Below are positions 54,106-62,491 of a stretch of DNA of 64,000 bases, piece after piece. Source of the DNA: Pseudomonadota bacterium (GTDB taxonomy: Bacteria > Pseudomonadota > Alphaproteobacteria > Rhizobiales > Devosiaceae); NCBI GenBank assembly GCA_023391095.1, contig JAEWBN010000002.1:148488-212487 (forward strand). The letters are read 5' to 3'. The first letter of the stretch is position 1, and every line of letters starts with the position of its first letter. The position numbers were made by a program, and so were the translations under genes. Under the pieces are notes generated by a model. That model saw only the letters and a program-made list of their open reading frames with translations. It was not told where the DNA came from and made no database searches.

Positions 54106-54498
54106 ATGCAGCCCGCACCGAGCAACCAGCACAAACTGATGCGTGAGGCCGGCACCGCCTTTGCGGTCCTGGCCATCTACCTGCTCACCCTACTCTTGCC
54201 GCTCCACCATGCGGCGGGCCTGCAGCGCGACTTCAATGCGCTGGGTTATTCCAACCTGTCGGCCTGGTCCGTCTGCGCCGCGCTGGCCGAGGACGACCCC
54301 GAACAGCCCACCGCTGCGCTGACCTGCCCGGCCACCGGCGTCGGCAAGCAGCAGCTCGCGACCCTTCCGCCCCCGGTTTTGTTGATCGACCCGCCGGCCA
54401 TGGCCGAGCTCGTGGTCCACGCCGACCAAGCGCCTCGTTTGGCCACTGCGCGCCCCGATCATGTGGGCCAGTCCCGCGCGCCCCCCGTCACGGCCTGA
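54106..54498 (+). CDS. Hypothetical protein before the copper chaperone gene
   Basis: Protein of 130 residues (or 119 from the ATG at 54139). It has one N-terminal hydrophobic segment (AGTAFAVLAIYLLTLLLPLH), then AAGLQRDFNALGYSNLSAWS, two spaced Cys (SVCAAL and LTCPA) and a proline-rich tail. This could be an exported or membrane-anchored protein. The PCu(A)C copper-chaperone gene follows 51 bp later on the same strand, so a metal-related role is possible. I do not recognise the family with confidence. Confidence 0.6.
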   Translation: MQPAPSNQHKLMREAGTAFAVLAIYLLTLLLPLHHAAGLQRDFNALGYSNLSAWSVCAALAEDDPEQPTAALTCPATGVGKQQLATLPPPVLLIDPPAMAELVVHADQAPRLATARPDHVGQSRAPPVTA

Positions 54499-54549
54499 AC
54501 ACCCCATCGGCCTCGTGCCGCGTTTCAGACCCATTGACCGGAGATCACC

Positions 54550-55101
54550 ATGATCCACGCCGCTTTTCGCGCCCTCGCCCTCGCCCTGCCGCTGCTGGCC
54601 GCTCCCGCCTTTGCCCATGATGGCAAGAGCCATGACGGCAAGGCCCATGAAGGCCAGGCGCAAGAGACCCATTCGGCCCACGCCGCCCCTGCCGTCACTA
54701 TCGGCGCCATCGAAATCACCGGCGCCTTTACCCGCGCCACCCTGCCCAATGCCCCGGTTGCCGGCGGCTTTCTGACCCTCACCAATACCGGCGCCGAGGA
54801 TGACCGGCTGGTGGATGTCGAAGCGACCATCGCCAGGGAAGGCCAGATCCATGAAATGGCCATGGAAGGCGATGTGATGAAGATGCGGCAACTGCCCGAT
54901 GGCCTCCTCATCCCGGCTGGCGAAACCGTGACGCTTGAGCCCGGCGGCTTTCACCTCATGCTGATGGGGCTCAATGCCGCCATTGCCGAGGGCGATGCCG
55001 TGCCGGTGACGCTGGTGTTCGAAAAGGCCGGCCGTGTCACCGTGGACCTGATCGCAGGCGCGACCGCTGCGGGCGCCCCGTCCGCCCATTCGGGCCACTA
55101 G
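54550..55101 (+). CDS. PCu(A)C-type periplasmic copper chaperone
   Basis: Periplasmic copper-binding protein of 183 residues that delivers Cu(I) to cytochrome oxidase. Signal peptide near MIHAAFRALALALPLLAAPA, then a His-rich stretch (HDGKSHDGKAHEGQ) that may also bind metal, and the PCu(A)C core. The conserved H-x-M...H-x-M ligands are in IHEMAMEGDVMKM and GFHLMLMGL. GGAGATCACC precedes the ATG. A second His-rich end (SAHSGH) is present. It overlaps the convergent RES toxin gene by four bases. Confidence 0.9.
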   Translation: MIHAAFRALALALPLLAAPAFAHDGKSHDGKAHEGQAQETHSAHAAPAVTIGAIEITGAFTRATLPNAPVAGGFLTLTNTGAEDDRLVDVEATIAREGQIHEMAMEGDVMKMRQLPDGLLIPAGETVTLEPGGFHLMLMGLNAAIAEGDAVPVTLVFEKAGRVTVDLIAGATAAGAPSAHSGH

Positions 55102-55826
55102 GCCTGGGCCAGGCGCGGGTCGGCTGCAAAGTCGGCCCGCCCATATTCGAGCTGCGCCGGAGGAAAATCCCGCAGCGCCTGCACGCTCTTGCGGCCGAGG
55201 AATAGCTTCCAGCTCTGCCAGTGCGATGGCGTCGTTTCCGCAAAGGCGCGGCAGGTCAGAACCGCCAGATTGGCGCCGCCCTGGGGGTCGCGCACCGAGC
55301 GGTAGCGGATGATTTCGCAGCCTTGGGCGCGCACGCGCTCGGCCAGGGCTTGGCAGGCTTCGTAATCGGTGGGGTGAGTGTAGCGATCCGCTTCCTCCGC
55401 ATAGGGCGGGGCGGTGAGGTCGACGCTATGGCCCGTGGCCAGCCGCACCGCGAAGGCGGTGTAGTCGGCCGCATTATCGGGGAGCGGCGTCGCCGGGGAT
55501 TCGGCAAAAAACAGCAGCCGGTAAAAGGCCGTTTCGGCAATCGCCGTTTCCACCGCTTCGGCGGCATAGAAGACGCCCGGCGTCAGCCCGGCGCGACGGA
55601 AGCGCGAGCCATGGGGATAGGGCCGGTAGCGGAAGGGTGTCGCAAGGAGATAGTGGAGCCCCCGGCACTCCGCAGGGAGAGGCGGCTTGCTCTCTTCCAG
55701 AATATCTTCGAGCAGGCTTTGCTCGGCCATGGTGTCGACCAGCTTGAGCGTCGAGACCTTGTGCTGCGCCTCGACCACGCGCCAGCCCGTGCCGGAATAG
55801 GGCTCAGACAAGGGCGCGCCGCGCAT
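55098..55826 (-). CDS. RES-domain toxin of a RES-Xre toxin-antitoxin pair
   Basis: RES-family protein of 242 residues. The domain shows the Arg in SRFRRAG, the Tyr and Glu in FYAAEAVETAIAETAFYRL, and later ALAERVRAQGCEIIRYRSVR with the Ser/Asn segment GGANLAVLT. RES toxins of the MbcT/ParT type break down or transfer NAD. The start overlaps the end of the antitoxin gene by 23 bases, the usual antitoxin-first order. Whether this copy is active is not shown. Confidence 0.87.
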   Translation of the reverse strand: MRGAPLSEPYSGTGWRVVEAQHKVSTLKLVDTMAEQSLLEDILEESKPPLPAECRGLHYLLATPFRYRPYPHGSRFRRAGLTPGVFYAAEAVETAIAETAFYRLLFFAESPATPLPDNAADYTAFAVRLATGHSVDLTAPPYAEEADRYTHPTDYEACQALAERVRAQGCEIIRYRSVRDPQGGANLAVLTCRAFAETTPSHWQSWKLFLGRKSVQALRDFPPAQLEYGRADFAADPRLAQA

Positions 55827-56181
55827 CGAGATAGGCCAGAACGTCGAGGAGGCCCGTTATGGTGCCGAGCCGGTCGACCGGCCGCCCGCCCAGCGCAGTA
55901 TTGTCATTGGTCATCCACTGCCGCACCACGCCGGCATCGCCACCGGCAATGGCGTCGAGCGAGCGAAACACCCGGATCAGCAGCACCGCCAGTTCATAGG
56001 ACTTTCCGGCGGGGTCGAGCAGATGCGACCCGGCCTTCATGCGCGACACGGTGGGTTCGCTGGCCCCGATCACCTGCGCCAGCCGCCGCGCGGTGAGGCC
56101 CAGCGCGTCCGCGGCGCGCAGCACCGCCTTGGTCACAACAGCGGCGCGGTCGGCTTCAATATCAGAGGCCAGAAGGTTCAT
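55804..56181 (-). CDS. Xre/MbcA/ParS-type antitoxin
   Basis: Antitoxin of 125 residues with an N-terminal Xre helix-turn-helix (ALGLTARRLAQVIGASEPTV, then SRMKAGSHLL) and the MbcA/ParS C-terminal domain (AVLLIRVFRSLDAIAGGD, then RPVDRLGTITGLLDVLAYLD). The C-terminal end typically blocks the toxin active site. It precedes the RES toxin gene with a 23-base overlap. It likely autoregulates its own promoter. A CTTTTGTGCAAGAAAG stretch lies about 20 bp upstream. Confidence 0.9.
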   Translation of the reverse strand: MNLLASDIEADRAAVVTKAVLRAADALGLTARRLAQVIGASEPTVSRMKAGSHLLDPAGKSYELAVLLIRVFRSLDAIAGGDAGVVRQWMTNDNTALGGRPVDRLGTITGLLDVLAYLDARRALV

Positions 56182-56280
56182 CGCTCTCTCCTGAAACTTT
56201 TGTGCAAGAAAGTTTCAGGAGAAATGTAGTTCCGATTGCGCCCCGCTGCAAGCGTCGGGCGCCCCAGCCTTGATTGACCC

Positions 56281-57534
56281 TTACCGGCCCATGAACCGTT
56301 CCATGCGGAAAGGCCTGATGTCGATGGCGGTGGCTTCCCCGGTCATGGCCTGTGCCAGCAATTCGCCGGTGGCCGGGCCGAGGGTGAAGCCATGGTGGGC
56401 GTGGCCGATGCCGGCATAAAGGCCCTCATGCCGCGGCGCCTTGGAAATGATCGGCATCATGTCGGGCGTACAGGGCCGCGCGCCCTTCCACGGCTGCGGA
56501 TCGACACGCTCGCCCAGCGGGAAAATCTCGCGGGCCGCCTTTTCCGCCTTGGTGAGCTGGATGGGGGTCGGCGCCGCATCGCGCAGGGAGAACTCTGCCC
56601 CGGTGGTGATACGAATGCCCGCGGCCATGGGCGCCATGGCATAGCCGATCTCCGGGTCGAGCAGCAGGTGCTTGAGCTCGGTGCCCGCCGAAACGCGATA
56701 ATGCATGTGGTAGCCGCGCTTGACGAAAAGCGGCAGCCGGTATCCCAGGGGTTCGAGCACGTCCGGGGCCCAGGGGCCCAGCGCAATCACCGCCTGGCGG
56801 GCGCGCAGCGTGGTGCCGTTGACACCGGTGCTCCAGCCGCCCGTCTCTTCCCGCAAGCCATCGGCCGCGCCATGGACAAACTTGCCGCCCAGTTTTTCGT
56901 AGAGGCCGTAATAGGCGGCGACCAGCGCGCCGGGGTCGCGCACGGTCCAGGGATCGGTCCAGTGAATGGCGCCGACAAGCCCGCCCATCAGATTGGGCTC
57001 GGCCGCCTTGAGCGCGGCCCAGTCCATCACCTCGAAACCGATGCCGAACTGCCGCCGGTCGCCCTCGGCCTTGGCGATTTCCGTTTCGAACTTGCCCTGG
57101 CTGCGGAACGCCAGATGCCAGCCATATCGCGAAATCAGCTTTTCAGCTTCCGGCCCCACTTCCTTGATGAAATCGTCATGAGTGAGGATGGAGCGGCCGA
57201 TCAGCGGCGCATAGGACTGCACCACGCGGCGGTAATGCTCGGGGGAGGATTCCCACCAGTATTTGAGGAGCGGCGGCGCCAGACGCGGCAGCGCCAGCGG
57301 CTCGTAGCGCGCGGCGGTGGAGAGGTGGAGGCCCACCTGCATCAGCGTCTGGAGATCGCGCGGAAAGGCATGCGGTCGCACGCCTTCGCGCTGGATGATC
57401 CCCGCATTGCCGAAGCTGGTTTCCCTGCCGGGAGCGCTCTTGTCCACCAGCGTCACGCTGCGGCCACGCCGCAACAGGTGAATGCCGGTTGAAATCCCGA
57501 CTATGCCGGCGCCCAGGATGAGCACGTCGTCCAT
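56281..57534 (-). CDS. FAD-dependent D-amino-acid dehydrogenase (DadA-like)
   Basis: FAD oxidoreductase of 417 residues. The N-terminal Rossmann motif is LILGAGIVGISTGIHLLRRG, SFGNAGIIQ follows as in DadA, and the C-terminal flavin contact is GIGHAHHGFTLGPATGELLA. It would oxidise a D-amino acid or similar amine and pass electrons to the respiratory chain. GGGGGG precedes the ATG at 57534. A LysR-type regulator gene lies 103 bp upstream on the same strand and may control it. Confidence 0.87.
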   Translation of the reverse strand: MDDVLILGAGIVGISTGIHLLRRGRSVTLVDKSAPGRETSFGNAGIIQREGVRPHAFPRDLQTLMQVGLHLSTAARYEPLALPRLAPPLLKYWWESSPEHYRRVVQSYAPLIGRSILTHDDFIKEVGPEAEKLISRYGWHLAFRSQGKFETEIAKAEGDRRQFGIGFEVMDWAALKAAEPNLMGGLVGAIHWTDPWTVRDPGALVAAYYGLYEKLGGKFVHGAADGLREETGGWSTGVNGTTLRARQAVIALGPWAPDVLEPLGYRLPLFVKRGYHMHYRVSAGTELKHLLLDPEIGYAMAPMAAGIRITTGAEFSLRDAAPTPIQLTKAEKAAREIFPLGERVDPQPWKGARPCTPDMMPIISKAPRHEGLYAGIGHAHHGFTLGPATGELLAQAMTGEATAIDIRPFRMERFMGR

Positions 57535-57637
57535 GATAAACCCCCCGAAGATCGTGAAAGGCACACTATCAGACCATGCCCGGCAAATTCCGTCTATCCA
57601 CGGCGCCGGTGGGAGCGCACGCGCAAGGATATCCGCG

Positions 57638-58561
57638 CTATTTCGTCAGCGGCGCAAGATTATCCTGCGTCGGCGCGGTTTTGCTCTGGGGCCCTTCCAG
57701 CGCCAGCCATTGGCGGAACAGGCGAACCTTGGCGGGTTCCCGCCGGCCGCGGGCGGTCGCAAGGTAATAGCCGCGCTGCCCTTCCACGGGCAGGCTGAAC
57801 GGGCGCGCGAGCCGTCCGTCACTGACCGCATCGGCACTCATCATGTCGGCAGCCAGCAGCACGCCCTGTTCGGAAATGGCGGCGTCGAAGGCCAGCGACG
57901 CATCCGAATAGACCGGGCCGGTGAGCGGAGTGTCGGGGTCGAGCCCGGCGGCGAAGAGCCAGCGGTCCCAGTCGAGCATGCTGGTCTGATCGACGATCAC
58001 AGGCACCTGGGCAAGGTCGGCGGGTTGTCTCAGCCGGTCCAGCAGGGTTGGGGCGCAGACCGGCTGGTAATGGCGGCCGCCGATCAGCGTGGCCGTCACG
58101 CCGGGCCAGTCGCCATCGCCATAGCGGATGGCGCAGTCGATATCGGCGCGGTTGAGGTCGAGCATGGTGCCGGTGACCGTGAGGCGGATTTCGATGCCCG
58201 GATGCAGCGCGGAGAATCTGTTGACCCGCCAGATCAGCCAGCGCGAGGCAAAGACGCTGCCCACCGTGACATTGAGCACCCCGTCATCCTGGCCCACAAG
58301 GCCGGCCAGGGCGTCCTGCAACTGCGTAAAGCCGCCCGAAAGCTGCGGCAGCACCTGGATCAATGCGGGCAGGGGCCGCAGGCCCTGCGGCGTGCGCTCG
58401 AAAAGCTCCATGCCCAGCCGCTCCTCGGCGCGCCGCAAATGCTGGCTCACCGCACCGATGGTGACGCCCAGTTCTTCGGCGGCCGGCGCCAGCGCTCCGC
58501 GACGGGCCACGATCTCGATGGCTCGCAGCGCATTGAGGGGAATGGGGAAAGCCTTGCTCAT
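57638..58561 (-). CDS. LysR-family transcriptional regulator (GcvA-like)
   Basis: Regulator of 307 residues with the LysR winged helix (NALRAIEIVARRGALAPAAE, then GVTIGAVSQHLRRAEERLG) and an effector domain resembling the GcvA branch (DIDCAIRYGDGDWPGVTATL). It is on the same strand as the DadA-like gene downstream and divergent from a 42-codon gene. It probably controls one or both. The co-inducer may be an amino acid, by context only. Confidence 0.88.
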   Translation of the reverse strand: MSKAFPIPLNALRAIEIVARRGALAPAAEELGVTIGAVSQHLRRAEERLGMELFERTPQGLRPLPALIQVLPQLSGGFTQLQDALAGLVGQDDGVLNVTVGSVFASRWLIWRVNRFSALHPGIEIRLTVTGTMLDLNRADIDCAIRYGDGDWPGVTATLIGGRHYQPVCAPTLLDRLRQPADLAQVPVIVDQTSMLDWDRWLFAAGLDPDTPLTGPVYSDASLAFDAAISEQGVLLAADMMSADAVSDGRLARPFSLPVEGQRGYYLATARGRREPAKVRLFRQWLALEGPQSKTAPTQDNLAPLTK

Positions 58562-58656
58562 ATAGATTTTCTATAGACAGACGCAAAGCTTGTCCATTGG
58601 CGGGGCGCTGCAGCCGGTCCATACTCCGCCCATTCCAAATCTTGTGGAGACAGAAA

Positions 58657-58785
58657 ATGTCTATTCTTGCCCGCCTTTTCGGCTGGCTGCACCTGCATGC
58701 GCCCACGCTGCCAACACCACATCCCGATTGTCTCGCCCTGCGCGATTGGGCCGACCTCCCAACCCACCATCCGCGCTGCGGCTGA
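58657..58785 (+). CDS. Small hypothetical protein (42 aa) divergent from the LysR gene
   Basis: A 42-codon frame with a well-placed GGAGA six bases before its ATG. The product begins MSILARLFGWLHLHAPTL and ends with a His/Pro/Cys-rich tail (THHPRCG), so an amphipathic helix with possible metal-binding residues is plausible. It resembles short DUF1127-like proteins in size and opening but lacks a firm match. It is divergent from the LysR gene with 95 bp between, so it may be a LysR target. Translation is not proven. Confidence 0.5.
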   Translation: MSILARLFGWLHLHAPTLPTPHPDCLALRDWADLPTHHPRCG

Positions 58786-58808
58786 CGGGCCCCGACCCAT
58801 CGATCACC

Positions 58809-59633
58809 CTATTCGCAGATCTGCGCCATGCAGCTTTGGCCGTGGCAGCCCAGGTCGAGGTGGAGATGATCCTCGTGTTCAGCATTGGCGTCGGGACCCA
58901 GCACGGTAGTAAACCGCCCGCAAGCGGCGCCATGCGCCTGCCGCAACAGCCGGCCCTCGGGCTCCGCCGCCGGCAGCCAGTCCGCCTCGACGCTGATGCT
59001 GCGCCCATCCGCAAGGGTGAAGCCGATCACATCGAGCGCATTGGCAAAGCCGTGTTCGGACACAAAGCCCTCATCCCCGCCATTGCGGTTCCGGCACATC
59101 AGCGACGTTCCCGTCGTCACTTCCGCCACCGGGCTTTCCAGCGCCGCCGCGGCATAAGCGTCCACCTCGCCCACCCAGTCGGCCAGTGCTCCAGCCATGG
59201 CGCAATTGGTAGTGACCGGCGCCGATAGCCCGATCTCCCGCCCATTGGCGCGCAAGGCCGTGACCAAAAGCGGCGAACGCTCCCCGCAGATGCCGTCCGC
59301 AACCGGCGGCAGCATCTCTCCCACCACAAGGCCCGACAGCAGCGCCGGGCACGCCGTCTGATACACCCGGTCCGTTTCCGGCTCCGCCTCGGCCTCCTGT
59401 TGAGGCTCGGCTTCCGGCTCCGGCTCAGGCTCCGGTTCAGCCTCAGGCCGCGGGCGCGGCAGGGGCACGTCCTGCTCGGGCTCTGCCGGCTCCGGTGTCT
59501 CCACTGCCGGCGCCGGCGCATCATCCGGCACGAGTTCTTCGACCAAATCCTGGATCGGCGCGAGAAAATCCTGCGCCGGAAGAGGTTGGGCGGCAAGGAG
59601 GAGGGCGGCGAGGACGAGGGATGGGAGGCGCAT
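58809..59633 (-). CDS. Extensin-like C-terminal domain protein
   Basis: Exported protein of 274 residues. Signal peptide MRLPSLVLAALLLAAQPLPA, then a long acidic Pro/Glu repeat (for example PEAEPEPEPEPEAEPQQEAE) that probably spans the periplasm or holds it near the peptidoglycan. A bacterial extensin-like domain follows (VTTNCAMAGALADWV, then EHGFANALDVIGF, then EHEDHLHLDLG). The His and Asp residues suggest a LD-type or metal-dependent peptidase fold. The ATG at 59633 is chosen because it begins the signal. It is divergent from lepA. Confidence 0.85.
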   Translation of the reverse strand: MRLPSLVLAALLLAAQPLPAQDFLAPIQDLVEELVPDDAPAPAVETPEPAEPEQDVPLPRPRPEAEPEPEPEPEAEPQQEAEAEPETDRVYQTACPALLSGLVVGEMLPPVADGICGERSPLLVTALRANGREIGLSAPVTTNCAMAGALADWVGEVDAYAAAALESPVAEVTTGTSLMCRNRNGGDEGFVSEHGFANALDVIGFTLADGRSISVEADWLPAAEPEGRLLRQAHGAACGRFTTVLGPDANAEHEDHLHLDLGCHGQSCMAQICE

Positions 59634-59734
59634 GAACCATACAACGTCACCGGGCAGGGACGCGTTGCGCAAAGCCCGGTTAACCGGCGCTAAACCATCT
59701 TTCTCAGGTCCTGCGCATCTGCTATCAGCGCGCC

Positions 59735-61540
59735 ATGACCACGCCGCTCAAGAATATCCGCAATTTTTCCATCGTCGCCCATATCGACCATGGCAAATCC
59801 ACGCTGGCCGACCGCCTGATCCAGAAGACAGGGGGCCTGGAAGCCCGCGAGATGAAGGAACAGGTTCTCGACTCGATGGATATCGAGCGCGAGCGCGGCA
59901 TCACCATCAAGGCGCAGACCGTGCGCCTCAACTATCGCGCCGCCGATGGCGAGGACTATGTCCTCAACCTCATCGACACCCCCGGCCACGTCGACTTCGC
60001 CTATGAGGTGAGCCGCTCCATGGCCGCCGTCGAGGGCTCGCTTCTGGTGGTGGACGCCTCCCAGGGCGTGGAAGCGCAGACGCTGGCCAATGTCTATCAC
60101 GCGCTCGACGCCAACCACGAAATCGTGCCGGTCCTCAACAAGGTCGACCTGCCCGCCGCCGATGTGGATCGCGTCAAGACCCAGATCGAGGACGTCATCG
60201 GCATCGACGCGTCGGAGGCCGTGGAGATTTCCGCCAAGACGGGCCTTAATATCGAAGGCGTGCTCGAAGCCATCGTCACCCGCCTGCCGGCGCCCAAGGG
60301 CGAGATCGACGCGCCGCTCAAGGCGCTCCTCGTCGACAGCTGGTACGACACTTATCTGGGCGTCGTCGTGCTGGTGCGCATCATCGATGGCGTGATGAAA
60401 AAGGGCCAGAAGATCCGCATGATGGCCTCGGGCGCCGTTTACGAGCTCGACCGGGTCGCCGTCACCACGCCCAAGCTGGTCGAGGTCAAGGAACTGGGCC
60501 CCGGCGAATTGGGCGTCTTCACTGCCTCGATCAAGGAAGTGGCCGATACCAATGTCGGCGACACCATCACCGAGGATCGCAAGCCCACGGCCCATGCGCT
60601 GCCCGGCTTCCGCCCGGCCCAGCCGGTGGTGTTCTGCGGCCTGTTCCCGGTTGATGCCTCCGATTTCGACGAGCTGCGCGCCGCCATGGGCAAGCTCCGG
60701 CTCAACGATGCGAGCTTTTCCTTCGAGATGGAAACCTCGGCCGCGCTGGGCTTCGGCTTCCGCTGCGGCTTCCTGGGGCTTCTCCATCTCGAAATCATCC
60801 AGGAACGGCTCTCCAGGGAATTCGATCTTGACCTGATCGCGACCGCCCCTTCGGTGGTCTATGAAGTCGAGATGACGAGCGGGGAAACCGTGCATCTGCA
60901 CAATCCGGCCGACCTGCCGGATGTGATGAAGATCAAGGAAATCCGCGAGCCCTGGATCAAGGCGACGATCCTGACGCCCGACGAATATCTGGGCGCCATC
61001 CTGAAACTCTGCCAGGACCGGCGCGGCATCCAGAAGAACCTGTCCTATGTGGGTTCGCGCGCCATGGTGGAATATGAACTGCCGCTCAACGAAGTGGTGT
61101 TCGATTTCTACGATCGCCTCAAGTCGATTTCCAAGGGCTATGCCAGCTTCGATTACCAGCTGGCCGAGCATCGCGAGGGCGACCTGGTCAAGCTTTCCAT
61201 CCTGGTCAATGCCGAGCCGGTGGACGCGCTCTCCATGCTGGTGCACCGCTCGGTGGCGGAATCGCGCGGCCGCGTCATGTGCGAAAAGCTCAAGGAGCTG
61301 ATCCCCCCGCACCTGTTCGTGATCCCGATCCAGGCCGCCATCGGCGGCAAGATCATCGCCCGCGAAACCGTCCGCGCCATGCGCAAGGACGTGACGGCCA
61401 AGTGCTACGGCGGCGACGCGACCCGCAAGCGCAAGCTGCTGGAGAAACAAAAGGCCGGCAAAAAGCGCATGCGCCAGTTCGGCAGCGTGGAAATCCCGCA
61501 AGAGGCGTTCATCAAAGCGCTGAAGATGGGGGATGATTAA
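59735..61540 (+). CDS. lepA: Elongation factor 4 (back-translocating GTPase)
   Basis: Ribosome-associated GTPase of 601 residues, a near-universal bacterial protein. G1 is AHIDHGKST, G2 RGITIKAQT, G3 DTPGH, G4 NKVD. The LepA-specific C-terminal domain (GGDATRKRKLLEKQKAGKKR) is present. It is a strong housekeeping landmark on the chromosome. The stop overlaps the start of a small unknown gene by eight bases. Confidence 0.98.
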   Translation: MTTPLKNIRNFSIVAHIDHGKSTLADRLIQKTGGLEAREMKEQVLDSMDIERERGITIKAQTVRLNYRAADGEDYVLNLIDTPGHVDFAYEVSRSMAAVEGSLLVVDASQGVEAQTLANVYHALDANHEIVPVLNKVDLPAADVDRVKTQIEDVIGIDASEAVEISAKTGLNIEGVLEAIVTRLPAPKGEIDAPLKALLVDSWYDTYLGVVVLVRIIDGVMKKGQKIRMMASGAVYELDRVAVTTPKLVEVKELGPGELGVFTASIKEVADTNVGDTITEDRKPTAHALPGFRPAQPVVFCGLFPVDASDFDELRAAMGKLRLNDASFSFEMETSAALGFGFRCGFLGLLHLEIIQERLSREFDLDLIATAPSVVYEVEMTSGETVHLHNPADLPDVMKIKEIREPWIKATILTPDEYLGAILKLCQDRRGIQKNLSYVGSRAMVEYELPLNEVVFDFYDRLKSISKGYASFDYQLAEHREGDLVKLSILVNAEPVDALSMLVHRSVAESRGRVMCEKLKELIPPHLFVIPIQAAIGGKIIARETVRAMRKDVTAKCYGGDATRKRKLLEKQKAGKKRMRQFGSVEIPQEAFIKALKMGDD

Positions 61541-61784
61541 AGTGCGGATATACCGCCTCTATAACGGGAAGAAGTGGGCGCCGGCGAAAAAGGCCGGGCT
61601 CTACGTTCTAGGTGACCCACGCGCCGGCGATGAAAAACATCATGAGAAAAACGAAGTCCTTGTTCGGACCGAGGATGAGGCAATCAGGTTGCTCAAAGAA
61701 GGGTTCTCAATACGCATTGAAACCGCCAGCAGCCCAAGTCTAGTTAGACGAAATCTGTTCGTCGACGGCGTAAAAATCACCTGA
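61533..61784 (+). CDS. Small hypothetical protein overlapping lepA end
   Basis: Frame of 83 residues, ATG at 61533 inside the last codons of lepA, or GTG at 61542. The product is basic (MIKVRIYRLYNGKKWAPAKK at the start) with a later segment ETASSPSLVRRNLFVDGVKI. It has no signal peptide and no recognised domain. Translational coupling to lepA is possible. Composition is slightly AT-richer than lepA, so it may belong to the acquired region that follows. Confidence 0.45.
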   Translation: MIKVRIYRLYNGKKWAPAKKAGLYVLGDPRAGDEKHHEKNEVLVRTEDEAIRLLKEGFSIRIETASSPSLVRRNLFVDGVKIT

Positions 61785-62491
61785 TCCGCTAGGGCACAAC
61801 TGCGGCCAACACCGGCAAGAATCCCACCCATCGTTTAGGCCGAACACCGTGCATTGGCGATGCCGGGACCACGTTTCATTTCGGGCCCCACGACGCGCTC
61901 GGTCTGTTCCTCCCCCTATCAGGGGGAGGCTAGGTGGGGGTATCCCGACGAGGGGCCCATCTGACTGTCTCAACACAGGTTGTCCCCTTCGAGCCGAGCC
62001 GGAAGGCAAGATCGCTCCAGTGGAGCGATCTTAGGCGAGAAGGCCTTGAGAGCTACGCTCGAATGGCGCGGCCTTGAGGCGAGGGCTCTGCACTTACTAA
62101 GCGCGCATTGAAGTACAGTCTCCTCGGGTCAAGCCCGAGGATGACGACCGCAGGAGTTTGCAGGCCGGGTAAGGGCTTTTCTCTGGCCCTCAGGGCAAGC
62201 ACCCATTCCAGACGCGTCGTCAAACACCGCGTCACCCACGCGAAAGCGAGGGTCTCCGTTTGAACTGGCAAACAAACCGGGATTCCCGCTTTCGCGGGAA
62301 TGACCCCGCGTGGGGGCCAAACAACCCTAAGGCACGGTGCCATCCCTCCCCCTATCAGGGGAGGTTAGGTGGGACCATCTTCTTGGCGCGCTTCAAACTG
62401 ACCACATCCACCGCATTGATAACCGCGAGCACTAGCCCGCCTTGCTCCGGAAGTGAATCGTAACTAACGTGTCCAAGATATTGGGCGGGTC
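61785..62491. repeat. Repeat-rich intergenic spacer at the edge of the acquired region
   Basis: About 700 bp with no credible gene but with five structured elements: palindromic repeat copies at 61909-61950 and 62344-62380 of the type also found at 50985-51018; a perfect dyad at 62008-62032 with 12-bp arms around one G; a CCTCGGG/CCCGAGG hairpin at 62122-62140; and ATTCCCGC/GCGGGAAT at 62282-62301, typical of small dispersed repeats. The last 100 bp carry the promoter for the NACHT gene. No tRNA or integrase was seen. Confidence 0.75.
62008..62032. repeat. Perfect 25-bp dyad
   Basis: Arms AAGATCGCTCCA (62008-62019) and TGGAGCGATCTT (62021-62032) are exact complements around a single G. It lies amid repeats after lepA. 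It could be a protein-binding dyad or a cruciform or mobile-element end. No flanking gene explains it. Confidence 0.7.
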
